Shown: in pieces, positions 56,501-64,000 of the stretch
Layout of the letters: every line of letters starts with the position of its first letter
How positions within the stretch are numbered: position 1 is the first letter of the stretch
Assembly: GCA_008704415.1 (NCBI GenBank)
Contig: VXIS01000091.1
Span: 81,330 to 145,329, forward strand
Direction: 5' to 3'
Origin: Sphaerosporella brunnea
Taxonomy: Eukaryota; Ascomycota; Pezizomycetes; Pezizales; Pyronemataceae
DNA length: 64,000 nucleotides
Made by a program: the position numbers and the translations under genes
The notes under the pieces: generated by a model
Databases searched by the model: none
Seen by the model: only the letters and a program-made list of their open reading frames with translations
Told to the model about the DNA's origin: nothing

Positions 56501-57799
56501 GATGACGCGGCTCGCTTCACACCTCGGCGTTGCATGGCTGCGGTCACCCGGCCGGAAGGCGGTTCACCTAGAGCGGTGGGGCCCGACGGGGGACCAGGCT
56601 CGGCGAGGCGGAGAAAGCATCGCCGCGCCCCGGCTACCTCGTCGCACCCCGCCCGCCCGCGCCCCGACCCGTCGCCCCGTGCACAGCTCTAGATTCACCC
56701 CTCAGCCGGCGGCATCGACTTGACCCGCTCACGTCACGCGGCCCCGGAGCGGCGCAACAGTCACAGTCGCATACCCGCCCGGCTGTCTGTACATTCCAGA
56801 ACGAAATTCTACACATTGATATGGTATTGGAACCGCCGCTTTGAGGTAGGGTCGCATGCTGTCATGATCCGTGGCTAAAACTAACTCTGGTTTAGTATAT
56901 CTTGAGGTCACTGATCTACATTGCGCAATGATTGTAATCGAGCACTCAACATTCCGCACACTGGATCTCTCGTTGCTGCTTTGTTCGCATCTGTTGGTCC
57001 ATAAATTCACTTTGTAATAGCGTTGCGCATGTTGATGCGGGTCGTTGCTCAGCCTTTTCGCATGCATGGTGTTTTGATTTGCGTGAATCCTGGTGTGTTC
57101 GTGATCTCTCTTCGCTGTTTTGTTTGCCTCTTTTGCCGGTGGATTGTGCAGTTTTTGCCTATCGTTTCTGCCGTTTTCGTCGTCTGTTGTTGTATGAGTT
57201 CACCTTTTTATGACTTTGCGCGCGTTGATGTGGGTCGTTGCTTAGTCGTGTAGCATGATGTTTGTCTGTCACTTTGATTTTCTGTTAGTACGTTGGCACC
57301 TAGTGCTGTTTGTTCGATGCTTCGGTTTTCGGAACCACCGCAGAGGGAGCAGTGGACGGCTCTGACGAGGGCTCTCTCACCGTTGGGTGTGAAAGACTTG
57401 AAACAAACCGACAGCAGCAAAGAAAAACGGCACGGAGAATACCTCTTTGAGCAGCGAGGTCAATTTTTCTTCACAGAGAATTCCTGGTATGACATACTGA
57501 CGGATGTATAGACATGCACCAGGACCGCTGCGCTCTTGTTGTCTGGAACCACAGGCCTCAGCTATTGTGTTAGAGAGCGTTCAGATACCCCGGATCTGGG
57601 CCATCACCATCGTTCGCGGTACCGGTCGGACACGGCAGTAGGTCCGTTTGTTTCGGTTTCTGACACATAGCCGGGTGATCAAGATACTCCGCCGTATCGA
57701 TTCTGCCGGGACCGGCTATCCCATCACCCTCTTGGTGTCGCATAGGTCTGTTGCGACTGCAGACACTCAGCGTGGAAACCTCCATGTTGCTTCGCATTC
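53520..57799. other. long region with no recognised gene
   Basis: About 4.3 kb. The interval about 54100-54340 is A/T-rich. A TATAAATA word at about 55168 followed by a C/T-rich stretch resembles a core promoter, but no convincing frame follows. A GTGGATGAC(A/G)CGGCTCG block appears at about 55415 and again at 56495. The GC-rich repeat copy 2 sits at 56600-56690. The frame 53538-54014 (minus, 158 residues) has no domain. Confidence 0.4.
56600..56690 (+). repeat. dispersed GC-rich repeat, copy 2
   Basis: Matches, in reverse complement, the segment 61557-61620 through CCCGCCCGCGC, CCGACCCGTCGCCCCGTGCA and CAGCTCTA. Class unknown. Confidence 0.6.
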
Positions 57800-59510
57800 C
57801 CTATGAATGAAGTCCCGTTTCCTGCACTGACATCTTGCGGCACTTCTGGGCTTGCCATATCGACCAAGAGCCACATTGTCGACCACATGCGGTTCGCAGC
57901 CGGCGCCGGCACTCGCATCCACGGAGACCCATGGTCTCACAGCGTCCATGTTTTCCGGTTTTCATCCACCCCCGGCCGCCGCGATCACCAAGAGCCAGAT
58001 TCTGCAACGCGGCCGTTTGTTTCCATCGCCAGCCGATTTTCCAGATGCCAATCGTTGCCGCCGTTCGTCGTGGACAGTCCCATTTCTTGCACCGACACTT
58101 TGCTGCCCTTCTGGGCGCTCCATATCAACCAAGACCTGTATTCTCGACCACATGTAGTTCGCGGACGTTGCCGTCACCTCCATCCTCGGAGACTCATAGT
58201 CTCACGCAGGCCTGCCAATAGACCGGCCAGTCCGTCTTTCGGCGAGGTCTGAACCCGTTTGAATTAAACAGGATTTTCAAATCCAGGCCCGTTTGGACCA
58301 GGCATTTCCAGGTGCCCACGGGCGCCCGATGGGCTGCGTGGGATGCAAGCGCCCACCGGGCCCGCCAGGCACCCGAACCATCTACAATTGTTTTAAATAA
58401 CACAAGAACCCCGACACGAGGTCAAACAGGGCCCCCAACAACCTTCAATCGTTCCACCCAAAAACCACTCGTCATTCCATCTCCGCTGCCCGAGTTAAGA
58501 GGAGGGCCAGAGTCTTATACCGCACGGATCAACATCCTGACCGCGCACCGCGTGCCCCTTGAACGACACTCGGGAATATAAGGGCTCCTACGTCGACCTA
58601 CGGGCTCACCAGGGTCAAATGCCGCACTGACAAGGTCCGCCGGGGTCTATCAATTACGTGACCAGCGGTCAGCTGGGTATTTCTTGCCAAATTTCCCGCG
58701 TGGATGCGGCCGCCACATAAATACGTCCTGGTCGACCACGGAAACGGCACAACCGGCGCCCAAAGGCGCCTGTCAGGCATCCAGGCAGTGATAACGTCGC
58801 CCGGAGCCTATCCTACAAGCACGACACGCGCTCCAGCCCGGCCGACTTTGTGGGGCCCCGTTTGCCCCGCGGGCCGGCCCGTCTATTGGCACCCCTGGTC
58901 TCACGGCATCCGTGTTTTTGGGTTTTTATCCATCCTCGGCCGCCACGATCAACCAAGAGCCGTATTCTGCAACGCGGTCATTTCTTTCTATCGCCAGCCG
59001 TCACTATTAACCAGGGCAAGATTATCTTCCGCGGTGGCCCGCGTAGGCGAAGTCCTGTTTCCTGCACGGGCATTCGGCGCGCCTTCTGCGCCGTCGCGCC
59101 TGTTCCCGTCAACAGAGCCTGGTTTGCTGCGACATCTTGAAAAAGCTCAGCATGTCCTCGCCGACTATCACCATGGATATCTTGCAGGACTTCAGGACTG
59201 TACTTATCAACCAATACTCACATTCTCACGACATCCGCTTTTTTCCGTTTTCATCCAGCCCCGGCCGCCACGATCGACCAAGCGCTATATTCCCCCACAC
59301 GGCCATTTTTTTCCGCCGCCAGCCGTCACTCCCAACCAAGCCCAAGATTATTGCGGCTTCTGGTTGCACTGGTTCCCCAGGGCACCCTCTGTCGCCAGCA
59401 ACGCTGACCAACTTCCGTCGTTTCTCGTCCACCCTATCCGTATTCTGCACCACGTCCACTATTTCTCGCGTACCCTCGGCGCTGGTTATCGGATCACGAG
59501 AGATGTCGCC
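57800..59510. repeat. imperfect tandem repeat, 260-330 bp units
   Basis: At least three units, recognised by (G/T)TCTCAC(A/G)...TTTTCATCCA, GGCCGCCACGATC(A/G)ACCAAG, and (T/C)(A/C)GCCAGCCGTCAC. Anchors lie at 57936, 58898 and 59223; the middle junction is broken by a hAT-A element. Frames read through in both directions, so coding is not supported. Confidence 0.75.
58207..58897 (-). mobile_element. hAT family A MITE with perfect 8-bp target duplication
   Basis: 691 bp. Ends read CAGGCCTGCCAATAGACCGG and, inward from the right, CAGGGGTGCCAATAGACGGG. The flanks are GTCTCACG at 58199-58206 and GTCTCACG at 58898-58905, an exact 8-bp duplication. It sits within the tandem repeat and splits one unit. 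Near 58487 the word for the transposase end (RAAEME, minus strand) survives. This is the best-defined hAT-A copy. Confidence 0.95.
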
Positions 59511-59525
59511 ATGCGGTTTCACTCT

Positions 59526-59695
59526 TGTTGAGACATAGAGTATGACTCTCTGGTGGATCCGAGTATGAACTAATGATGTACTAGTCCTCGTTTCTGCTTC
59601 TTAAGTGAGCAGCAACTCACGCTTAGCTCTGTACCTTGAATTTATCCCTTCTACCTACGTTCTTGGTGTCTACTGCGTGAAACCTATCGTTAACA
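59526..59695 (+). repeat. 5' LTR of the Copia-type element
   Basis: 170 bp, TGTTGAGACAT ... CCTATCGTTAACA, obeying TG...CA. A related, shortened LTR lies inverted at 62023-62139. Confidence 0.8.
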
Positions 59696-59712
59696 GGTTA
59701 TAAGCCCGGCGC
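59696..59712 (+). other. primer-binding site, internal initiator-tRNA-Met type
   Basis: GGTTATAAGCCCGGCGC sits directly after the LTR. GGTTATGAGCCC is complementary to the anticodon arm of initiator tRNA-Met, which Copia-type elements use as a half-tRNA primer; here one base differs (A for G). Confidence 0.65.
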
Positions 59713-59959
59713 TACGACATCACTAGGAACAGGCAACCCCAGGAAGAGACGCGACGAGAAGGTCGATGCCGCTGCCGAAGCGCAGACGCGAAAAGAGCAG
59801 TTGCGACAAGGTCGGAAAGCGAGCTGCTATTGGACACGTTTGAGCAGCGCGGAACGAGAGCTGTCGGTATATACAGCTGGAGCTGCCACGGACAAGTTTG
59901 AGCAGGCGAAACCGTGATGTTGTGGGGGTTAAGACAACTGCAGCTTGTGAGGTCGTTTC

Positions 59960-60290
59960 CAGACCGAAGAAAAGCGGTTTTAGCTCACCGAAGGAGTTTG
60001 GAGAATTGCTTGAGGGATCCCAAGGGAAACTATTTTAGCTCGTTTCAAGCCTGAGTTGTGGGCTCAAGACGACTGGAGCTTGGAGAATCGCCTGCGGACA
60101 AGAACGAAGCAATCTTAGCTCGCCGAAAGCCCGAGTTGTGGGCATGAGGCAACTGGATCTTGAAGGCTCGTTCGACGGATCGGAAGATAGCTCAGCGAAG
60201 GAGCTTGCAGGATCGGTTCGACAAATCAGAAAACCGGTTTTAGGTCAGCGAAGGAGCTTGGAGAAGCGTTTGCGGACCGATGAGAAACGA
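59960..60290 (+). repeat. degenerate tandem repeat inside the Copia-type element
   Basis: About five units of 50-90 bp, each with TTTTAGCTC(A/G)(C/G)CGAAGGAG(C/T)TTGGAGAA-like words (near 59969, 60030, 60110, 60187, 60236). It runs into the start of the frame at 60138. Confidence 0.65.
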
Positions 60291-60505
60291 CTCTACTACA
60301 ACGACAACGCGTTGCTGAACCTTTACGTCGACGAATTGGAGCTGCTTTGCCAGGAAACCAGCAGACGATTCCAGGCAAAAGAGGGAGTGATAGGGGGAGC
60401 CGACGTTTACCTACGTCGGATGGCTGCTTCGCCGCGACCGCGGAAACCGTCATATCTGGATATCCCAGACAGCGTATATCACGAAAGTGGTGACCAGATT
60501 CGGAA
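60138..60505 (+). pseudogene. ORF of the Copia-type element, cut by a MITE
   Basis: The frame contains GQRRSLEKRLRTDEKRLYYN, LYVDELELLCQETSRRFQAK and SYLDIPDSVYHESGDQIRN, then enters the MITE at 60506. No domain I know. The frame after the MITE (60658-60981, DENEQQPDHADAEDG and WSDLRKTPGKLDKQRANL) ends 21 bp before the 3' LTR. Whether the two were once one protein is unproven. Confidence 0.4.
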
Positions 60506-60651
60506 TAGGGCCGCTCGGACGGGCGTTTTTGACTTGGATATCCGAATTTTCAACCGGCTGTTTATCGATGTCTGTCAGCCATTTGACGCCGAAACTGGCC
60601 TTAAATCCAGAAACGTCGAAGAAAATATAAACCCCTGTCTGAGCGGCCCCA
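60506..60651. mobile_element. TA-flanked MITE, inverted second copy
   Basis: Same element as 25522-25666 in opposite orientation: left end TAGGGCCGCTCGGACGGGCG, right end GTCTGAGCGGCCC. The left TA is intact; the right flank reads CA, one base off. Inserted in the internal part of the Copia-type element. Confidence 0.85.
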
Positions 60652-60979
60652 ATCGAGATGCAACCAGTACCGTTGCTCCAACGTAGCCAACTCCCTGAGG
60701 TGGTAATCGACGACGAGAATGAGCAGCAGCCCGATCATGCGGATGCAGAAGATGGGAACCGTTTATGCTCAGACAGGGGGAGTCATGATACCTGCAGATA
60801 TGACACCGAATCAAATATTGAGCAAGTACGCCCGGGTAGCCAGACGGATCATACTGCTACGAAGGATCTGGATGGAAACAACAGAATGGATTGGAGCGAT
60901 CTGCGAAAGACTCCGGGAAAACTCGACAAGCAACGGGCCAACTTGAGTATGACAATCTATCGTGATGGATTGGCAGGAT

Positions 60980-61002
60980 AGTTCATGCTCGGATTGGGGA
61001 AG
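60980..61002 (+). other. polypurine tract of the Copia-type element
   Basis: TTCATGCTCGGATTGGGGAA immediately before the 3' LTR. The inverted Copia copy has the counterpart TTCATGCTCGGATAGGGGGA next to its LTR, supporting the assignment. Confidence 0.7.
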
Positions 61003-61040
61003 TGTTGAGACATTGAGTATGACTCTCTGGTGGATCCAAG

Positions 61041-61113
61041 TAGGGCCGCTCAGACAGGCGTTTTTATTTTTGTCGGCGTTTATGGATTTAAGGCCAGTTT
61101 CGGCGTCAAATGG
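61041..61113. mobile_element. half copy of the TA-flanked MITE inside the 3' LTR
   Basis: Begins TAGGGCCGCTCAGACAGGCG exactly where the 3' LTR should continue with GTATGAAC, and matches the MITE to about 61113, then stops. The rest of the MITE and of the LTR is deleted. Confidence 0.75.
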
Positions 61114-61556
61114 CACAGTGGCCCAGTGGATGGCGGCTGTGGAGAGTATCTGGCTGGCGGATCGACGCGGATTTTTCGGCGTGGAGATGATTCCTGGGGC
61201 CAATTACCAGCAGGGTCGCAGACCTGGTCGTTGTCATACTTCGTTACATCCATGGCGGCAATGCGGCCGGCTCGGCAAAGACCAGCGTGAACTTCCGTTT
61301 CTGGTGCGGATTCGCCGATACGCGTCGCGATTGGGCGGCGATGGAAGCCGGGGTAGGAGTGCTGGCGGTAGTGACCGTGTTGCCTGGGGACCGGGACTAG
61401 TGGATGAGGGCATTGCCGCAAACGATCGAAGCCGCCAATTTGCAGGTCTGGTGGGCGACGAGTCGCGGAAAGGCCAGATATCCGGTCAGAGGCACCATGC
61501 CATGAGTGCTTGGTTTCGTGTTGGTACAATCGGGGGACCCGTTGGTGGTCTGTAGA
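61114..61556. other. unassigned segment
   Basis: The frame around 61200-61500 is open on both strands; none has a recognised domain. Lies between the broken Copia LTR and the GC-rich repeat. Confidence 0.35.
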
Positions 61557-61710
61557 GCTGTGCACGGGGCGACGGGTCGGCGCGCGGGCGGGCGTGGCGC
61601 GACGAGGTAGGCCGGGGCAGGCCGAGGTGCACCGGGGCGGGAAGGCGCGCACCGGAGCGCGACGGGGTGACCGGGGTTGTGCGAGGTCATCGGGGTGTGA
61701 CGGGGTATCG
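61557..61710 (-). repeat. dispersed GC-rich repeat, copy 3
   Basis: The longest copy, rich in GGGGCG and GGGGTGA words. In reverse complement it matches 56600-56690 and, more loosely, 4060-4175. Begins with TAGAGCTGTGCACGGGGCGA, a possible element end. Confidence 0.6.
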
Positions 61711-62022
61711 CCGCAGCGGCGTGTATGTAGAGCATCAGGGTTCTGTTTCGTTTTGCTTTCTTTTCATTTTATTGCTGAATGTTACTTCTGTTCTTCGACG
61801 GATATCATTGTGCGTGAATAGGGGCTCACAAAAGCCGGGCATTCATGACCTCTACGGTCGGCCTGGCTTCTGTAGACGGCCACGGCTTCATATTTGGGAC
61901 CGAGCTCACGGCCTTACAGCCAAAAGGTCCCTGCGTGACGACACAGTGGATGGTAACAATCGGGCCACGATCGGCGGCACCCTTCAACTAATGAACACGG
62001 GAATATAATAGCGCCCATACAT
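61711..62022. other. unassigned segment
   Basis: Short frames and a T-rich stretch near 61741-61770. No feature recognised. Confidence 0.4.
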
Positions 62023-62262
62023 GTTGACGATAGGTTTCACGCAGTGGACACTAGGAACGTAGGTAGAAGAGGAAAGTCATACTCGCATGCCATATATGGA
62101 GTATCCAGTGACGCACGCTCTATACTCTATATCTCAACACTCCCCCTATCCGAGCATGAACTGACTATCCCTATATGCCTTCTAGTGTTTCTAAGCCGTC
62201 ATACCTAGCGCTTCGACTAATGCCGCGACGGATGGCTTGTCAAGCACTGCCGGCCGGAGAGC
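62023..62262 (-). mobile_element. 3' end of an inverted Copia element: pol tail, PPT and shortened LTR
   Basis: On the minus strand the order is pol tail, polypurine tract, LTR. The pol tail reads LDKPSVAALVEALGMTA and then a stop near 62194. The purine-rich GGATAGGGGGAG abuts TGTTGAGATATAG at 62139, and the LTR ends CCTATCGTCAACA at 62023. At 117 bp it is shorter than the 170-bp LTR at 59526, through internal loss. The rest of pol is missing, replaced upstream by a LINE tail. Confidence 0.6.
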
Positions 62263-62264
62263 TA

Positions 62265-62631
62265 CTAGCGAATGCCCAGAGGCAAGGGCGACAAGACCGC
62301 GATTAAGATTCAGGAGGCCGTAGCTGCGCGTTTCTTCCAACTGCGGCTCCGGAAAGCGCCGACAGCCCCCTACCTGCATCGGACCGGACGACGCGCCGAT
62401 GACAAGTGCTGGTGGTGCCGTAGCGGCTCCGTCCAGACGCGGGACCACCTTTTCAACTTTTGCAAGAGGTGGAAGGACGCGCAGAGACTGCTCTGGAGGA
62501 GGGTGTCTGAGGCTACGAAGGGTGAAGGATGGAAACGCTGGCCGGCGACGGCCACGGCCGCTCTGCTAGCGGATGATAGGTGTACGGAAGCCGTCATGGA
62601 CTTCCTGAGCACTACCAAAGTCGGATCCTAG
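62265..62631 (+). mobile_element. LINE C-terminal zinc-knuckle fragment with intact motif
   Basis: A plus frame with FFQLRLRKAPTAPYLHRTGR, DDKCWWCRSGSVQTRDHLFN, FCKRWKDAQRLLWRRVSEAT and ALLADDRCTEAVMDFLSTTK. The CX2C...H...C motif near the LINE 3' end is intact, unlike the copy at 29248-29685. Truncated at its 5' side by Copia sequence and followed within 20 bp by a Gypsy LTR. Confidence 0.82.
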
Positions 62632-62647
62632 CCTGCTGGAGGCATAC

Positions 62648-62928
62648 TGTCACGGCTCAAGGTTAAGGGGTGGCTCGGCGCTAGGGTTAGGGTGTCACGT
62701 GACGCGCGGTCACGTGCCGGGAAAGCATAAATAGCGAGGTTTCACTTGTTTTTGTTTCTTTTCTTCTTCTCTTCTTTACAGAACGTCTTGTATACTAGCG
62801 AACCTAGTAACCTTGAACCACCTTGTCTTGTCTCGTCTTCTTCTGTCTCTTGTCCTTGTCCTCCTGCCTCCGGTCCTTGCCTCGAAAGCTACGTACCTTG
62901 GACGTTTCCTCGCGCCTGTCCCGTTACA
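62648..62928 (+). mobile_element. 5' LTR of a Ty3/Gypsy element
   Basis: 281 bp, TGTCACGGCTCAAGG ... TCCCGTTACA, obeying TG...CA. It contains a CATAAATAG box near 62730 followed by a T/C-rich stretch, as in LTR promoters. The gag frame follows downstream. The 3' LTR would lie beyond the window. Confidence 0.75.
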
Positions 62929-62993
62929 GTACGTTCTGTCGAACTATCTCCAACCTACGTAGCTCTCGCTCCTGCTCCCGACCTCGACACACC

Positions 62994-64000
62994 ATGCCGA
63001 TATACAAAGCTATCTCCGACGACCTCTGGGCACGCCTCGTGGCTGCCAGCGCTCTCACCGATCTTGAAAACAACGACCCTCTCGACTACATCCACAGAAT
63101 CTGCACCGAAGTCCTCAGGGAACCCCTGACTATACACCTGCACCCACGGACGACGACCTTACCTTGGCCGAAGAAACCGCTCGAGCTGACGCTGCCGAGC
63201 AAGACTGGTCCGTCAACGAGTAATCATCACCCGCCTCCTGGGCCAGCCGGCACCGGAGAACCATGGAGCACGAGGTGACAAGCTCCCGGACGCGCCTATG
63301 TTCGACGGCACCCGCGATAAGCTTCGGTCGTTTGTCGCCCAGCGCCGTCTCAAGCTGTTCGCAGACACCACACGCTTCCCAACCCCCCAGCTACGGTTGT
63401 GCTATGCCATCAACTGATGCGAAGGCCGTGCCATGGAACAACTCCTCCCCTACATTCGCGATAATGGCACGATTACAGGACTCGACGATGTTGAAGATGT
63501 CATCAGCGTCCTCCAGACTGCCTTCGGTGACCCGGACCGCGCCGCCACAGCTCGTTATAAGCTCCAAACCCTTCGACAAGGCAACAAGGAATTCTCGCTA
63601 TACTACGCCGAGTTCTCCAGGCTGGTCTCCGATTTGGATTGGGATCAACGTGCCACCATGGATGCCCTCCGGCATGGACACTCAATCGAAATCCTCGAGA
63701 AGCTCATCGGCACCCCGAATCCCACCAACCTTAACGACTTTGTCAACCTGTGCCAACGTCTTGACTCCCAAATCCGTGCCGTTGAGCACCTCCGCAAACT
63801 CCGGTCTAGCACTTCGTCTTCAACCTCCCGCAAAGCCAGTCACCATCCGGTCACTACTCCACAACGACCCCGCACGCCTCAAGGAACCTTCGCTCCCACT
63901 TCGGCCCCCCAGCCTCAACCTGACACTACGCAGCCCGTATCTACACCCATGGACCTTTCCGCCAATCGCCGCAAGATCACACCCCAGGAACGAGCTGCCC
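62994..64000 (+). pseudogene. Ty3/Gypsy gag, with frame changes and a nonsense codon, cut by window end
   Basis: A start at 62994 gives MPIYKAISDDLWARL. The frame changes near 63140 (then TDDDLTLAEETARADAAEQD), and again before 63298, where MFDGTRDKLRSFVAQRRLKL begins. This last frame runs to the window end with one stop, TGA at 63415-63417 (AIN-stop-CEGRAMEQLLP), plausibly from CGA. It contains the Retrotrans_gag-type core FGDPDRAATARYKLQTLRQG, LYYAEFSRLVSDLDW and LNDFVNLCQRLDSQIRAVEH, and ends at STPMDLSANRRKITPQERAA, which in relatives lies just before a zinc knuckle. Pol would follow beyond 64000. The original gag begins in a single frame, so the copy is inactive as read. Confidence 0.82.

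Larger units (their letters stand above)
59526..61040 (+). mobile_element. non-autonomous Copia-type LTR element
   Basis: Two direct LTRs start TGTTGAGACAT at 59526 and 61003. The 5' LTR ends at 59695 (GTTAACA) and is followed at once by a primer-binding site, and the 3' LTR is preceded by a polypurine tract. Internal sequence is only about 1.3 kb, with no integrase or reverse transcriptase. A frame at 60138-60505 and another at 60658-60981 flank a MITE insertion. The 3' LTR is intact for only about 38 bp before a second MITE. Likely mobilised in trans by a full Copia element. Confidence 0.8.

Noticed and set aside
1..64000. Telomeric repeats, rRNA, tRNA or CRISPR arrays
   Set aside because: I looked for TTAGGG-type runs, tRNA-like cloverleaf signatures and regularly spaced short palindromic repeats and found none that hold up by eye.

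Overview
This window reads as gene-poor, transposon-rich nuclear DNA from a filamentous basidiomycete, probably an Agaricomycete. The evidence is a fungal-type (FunK1-like) protein kinase, short GT-AG introns of 47-63 bp, and many decayed fungal transposons: Tad-like LINEs, several hAT families, and Copia and Ty3/Gypsy LTR elements. No bacterial operons, CRISPR arrays, rRNAs or recognisable tRNAs were seen. Most annotations rest on motif recognition by eye; no database search was possible.

Layout. (1) 1-5 kb: an apparently intact FunK1-like gene with a putative PD-(D/E)XK-like N-terminal region, then a hAT relic. (2) 5-13.5 kb: mostly unrecognised sequence around a four-exon short-chain dehydrogenase killed by a 20-bp tandem duplication. 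(3) 13.5-22 kb: hAT and LINE relics, then a second, broken kinase gene. (4) 22-38 kb: LINE fragments, a TA-flanked MITE, a possible protease scrap, an LTR, and a LINE split by a hAT element with a perfect 8-bp target duplication. (5) 39-42 kb: a small intact gene with TATA box and triplicated promoter motif, set inside a satellite-like array. (6) 41.6-44.3 kb: two hAT families, an 18-30 bp minisatellite and a LINE fragment. (7) 45.2-47 kb: an intact two-exon gene built from two tiers of internal duplication, the best candidate for an undescribed protein. (8) 47-57 kb: hAT derivatives, a broken QQIAEPAS-repeat ORF and a broken coiled-coil gene. (9) 57.8-64 kb: an imperfect tandem repeat cut by a hAT MITE with perfect target duplication, a non-autonomous Copia element hit twice by one MITE family, the tail of an inverted Copia element, a LINE tail, and the 5' LTR and gag of a Ty3/Gypsy element running off the window.

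How it works together. Host genes with a supportable intact frame are few: 327-2843, 39664-40290 and 45269-46953. The two kinase genes share a putative nuclease-like plus kinase layout. The rest records insertion, nesting, internal deletion and point decay; several LINE, hAT and LTR fragments can be placed in relative order because one cuts another.
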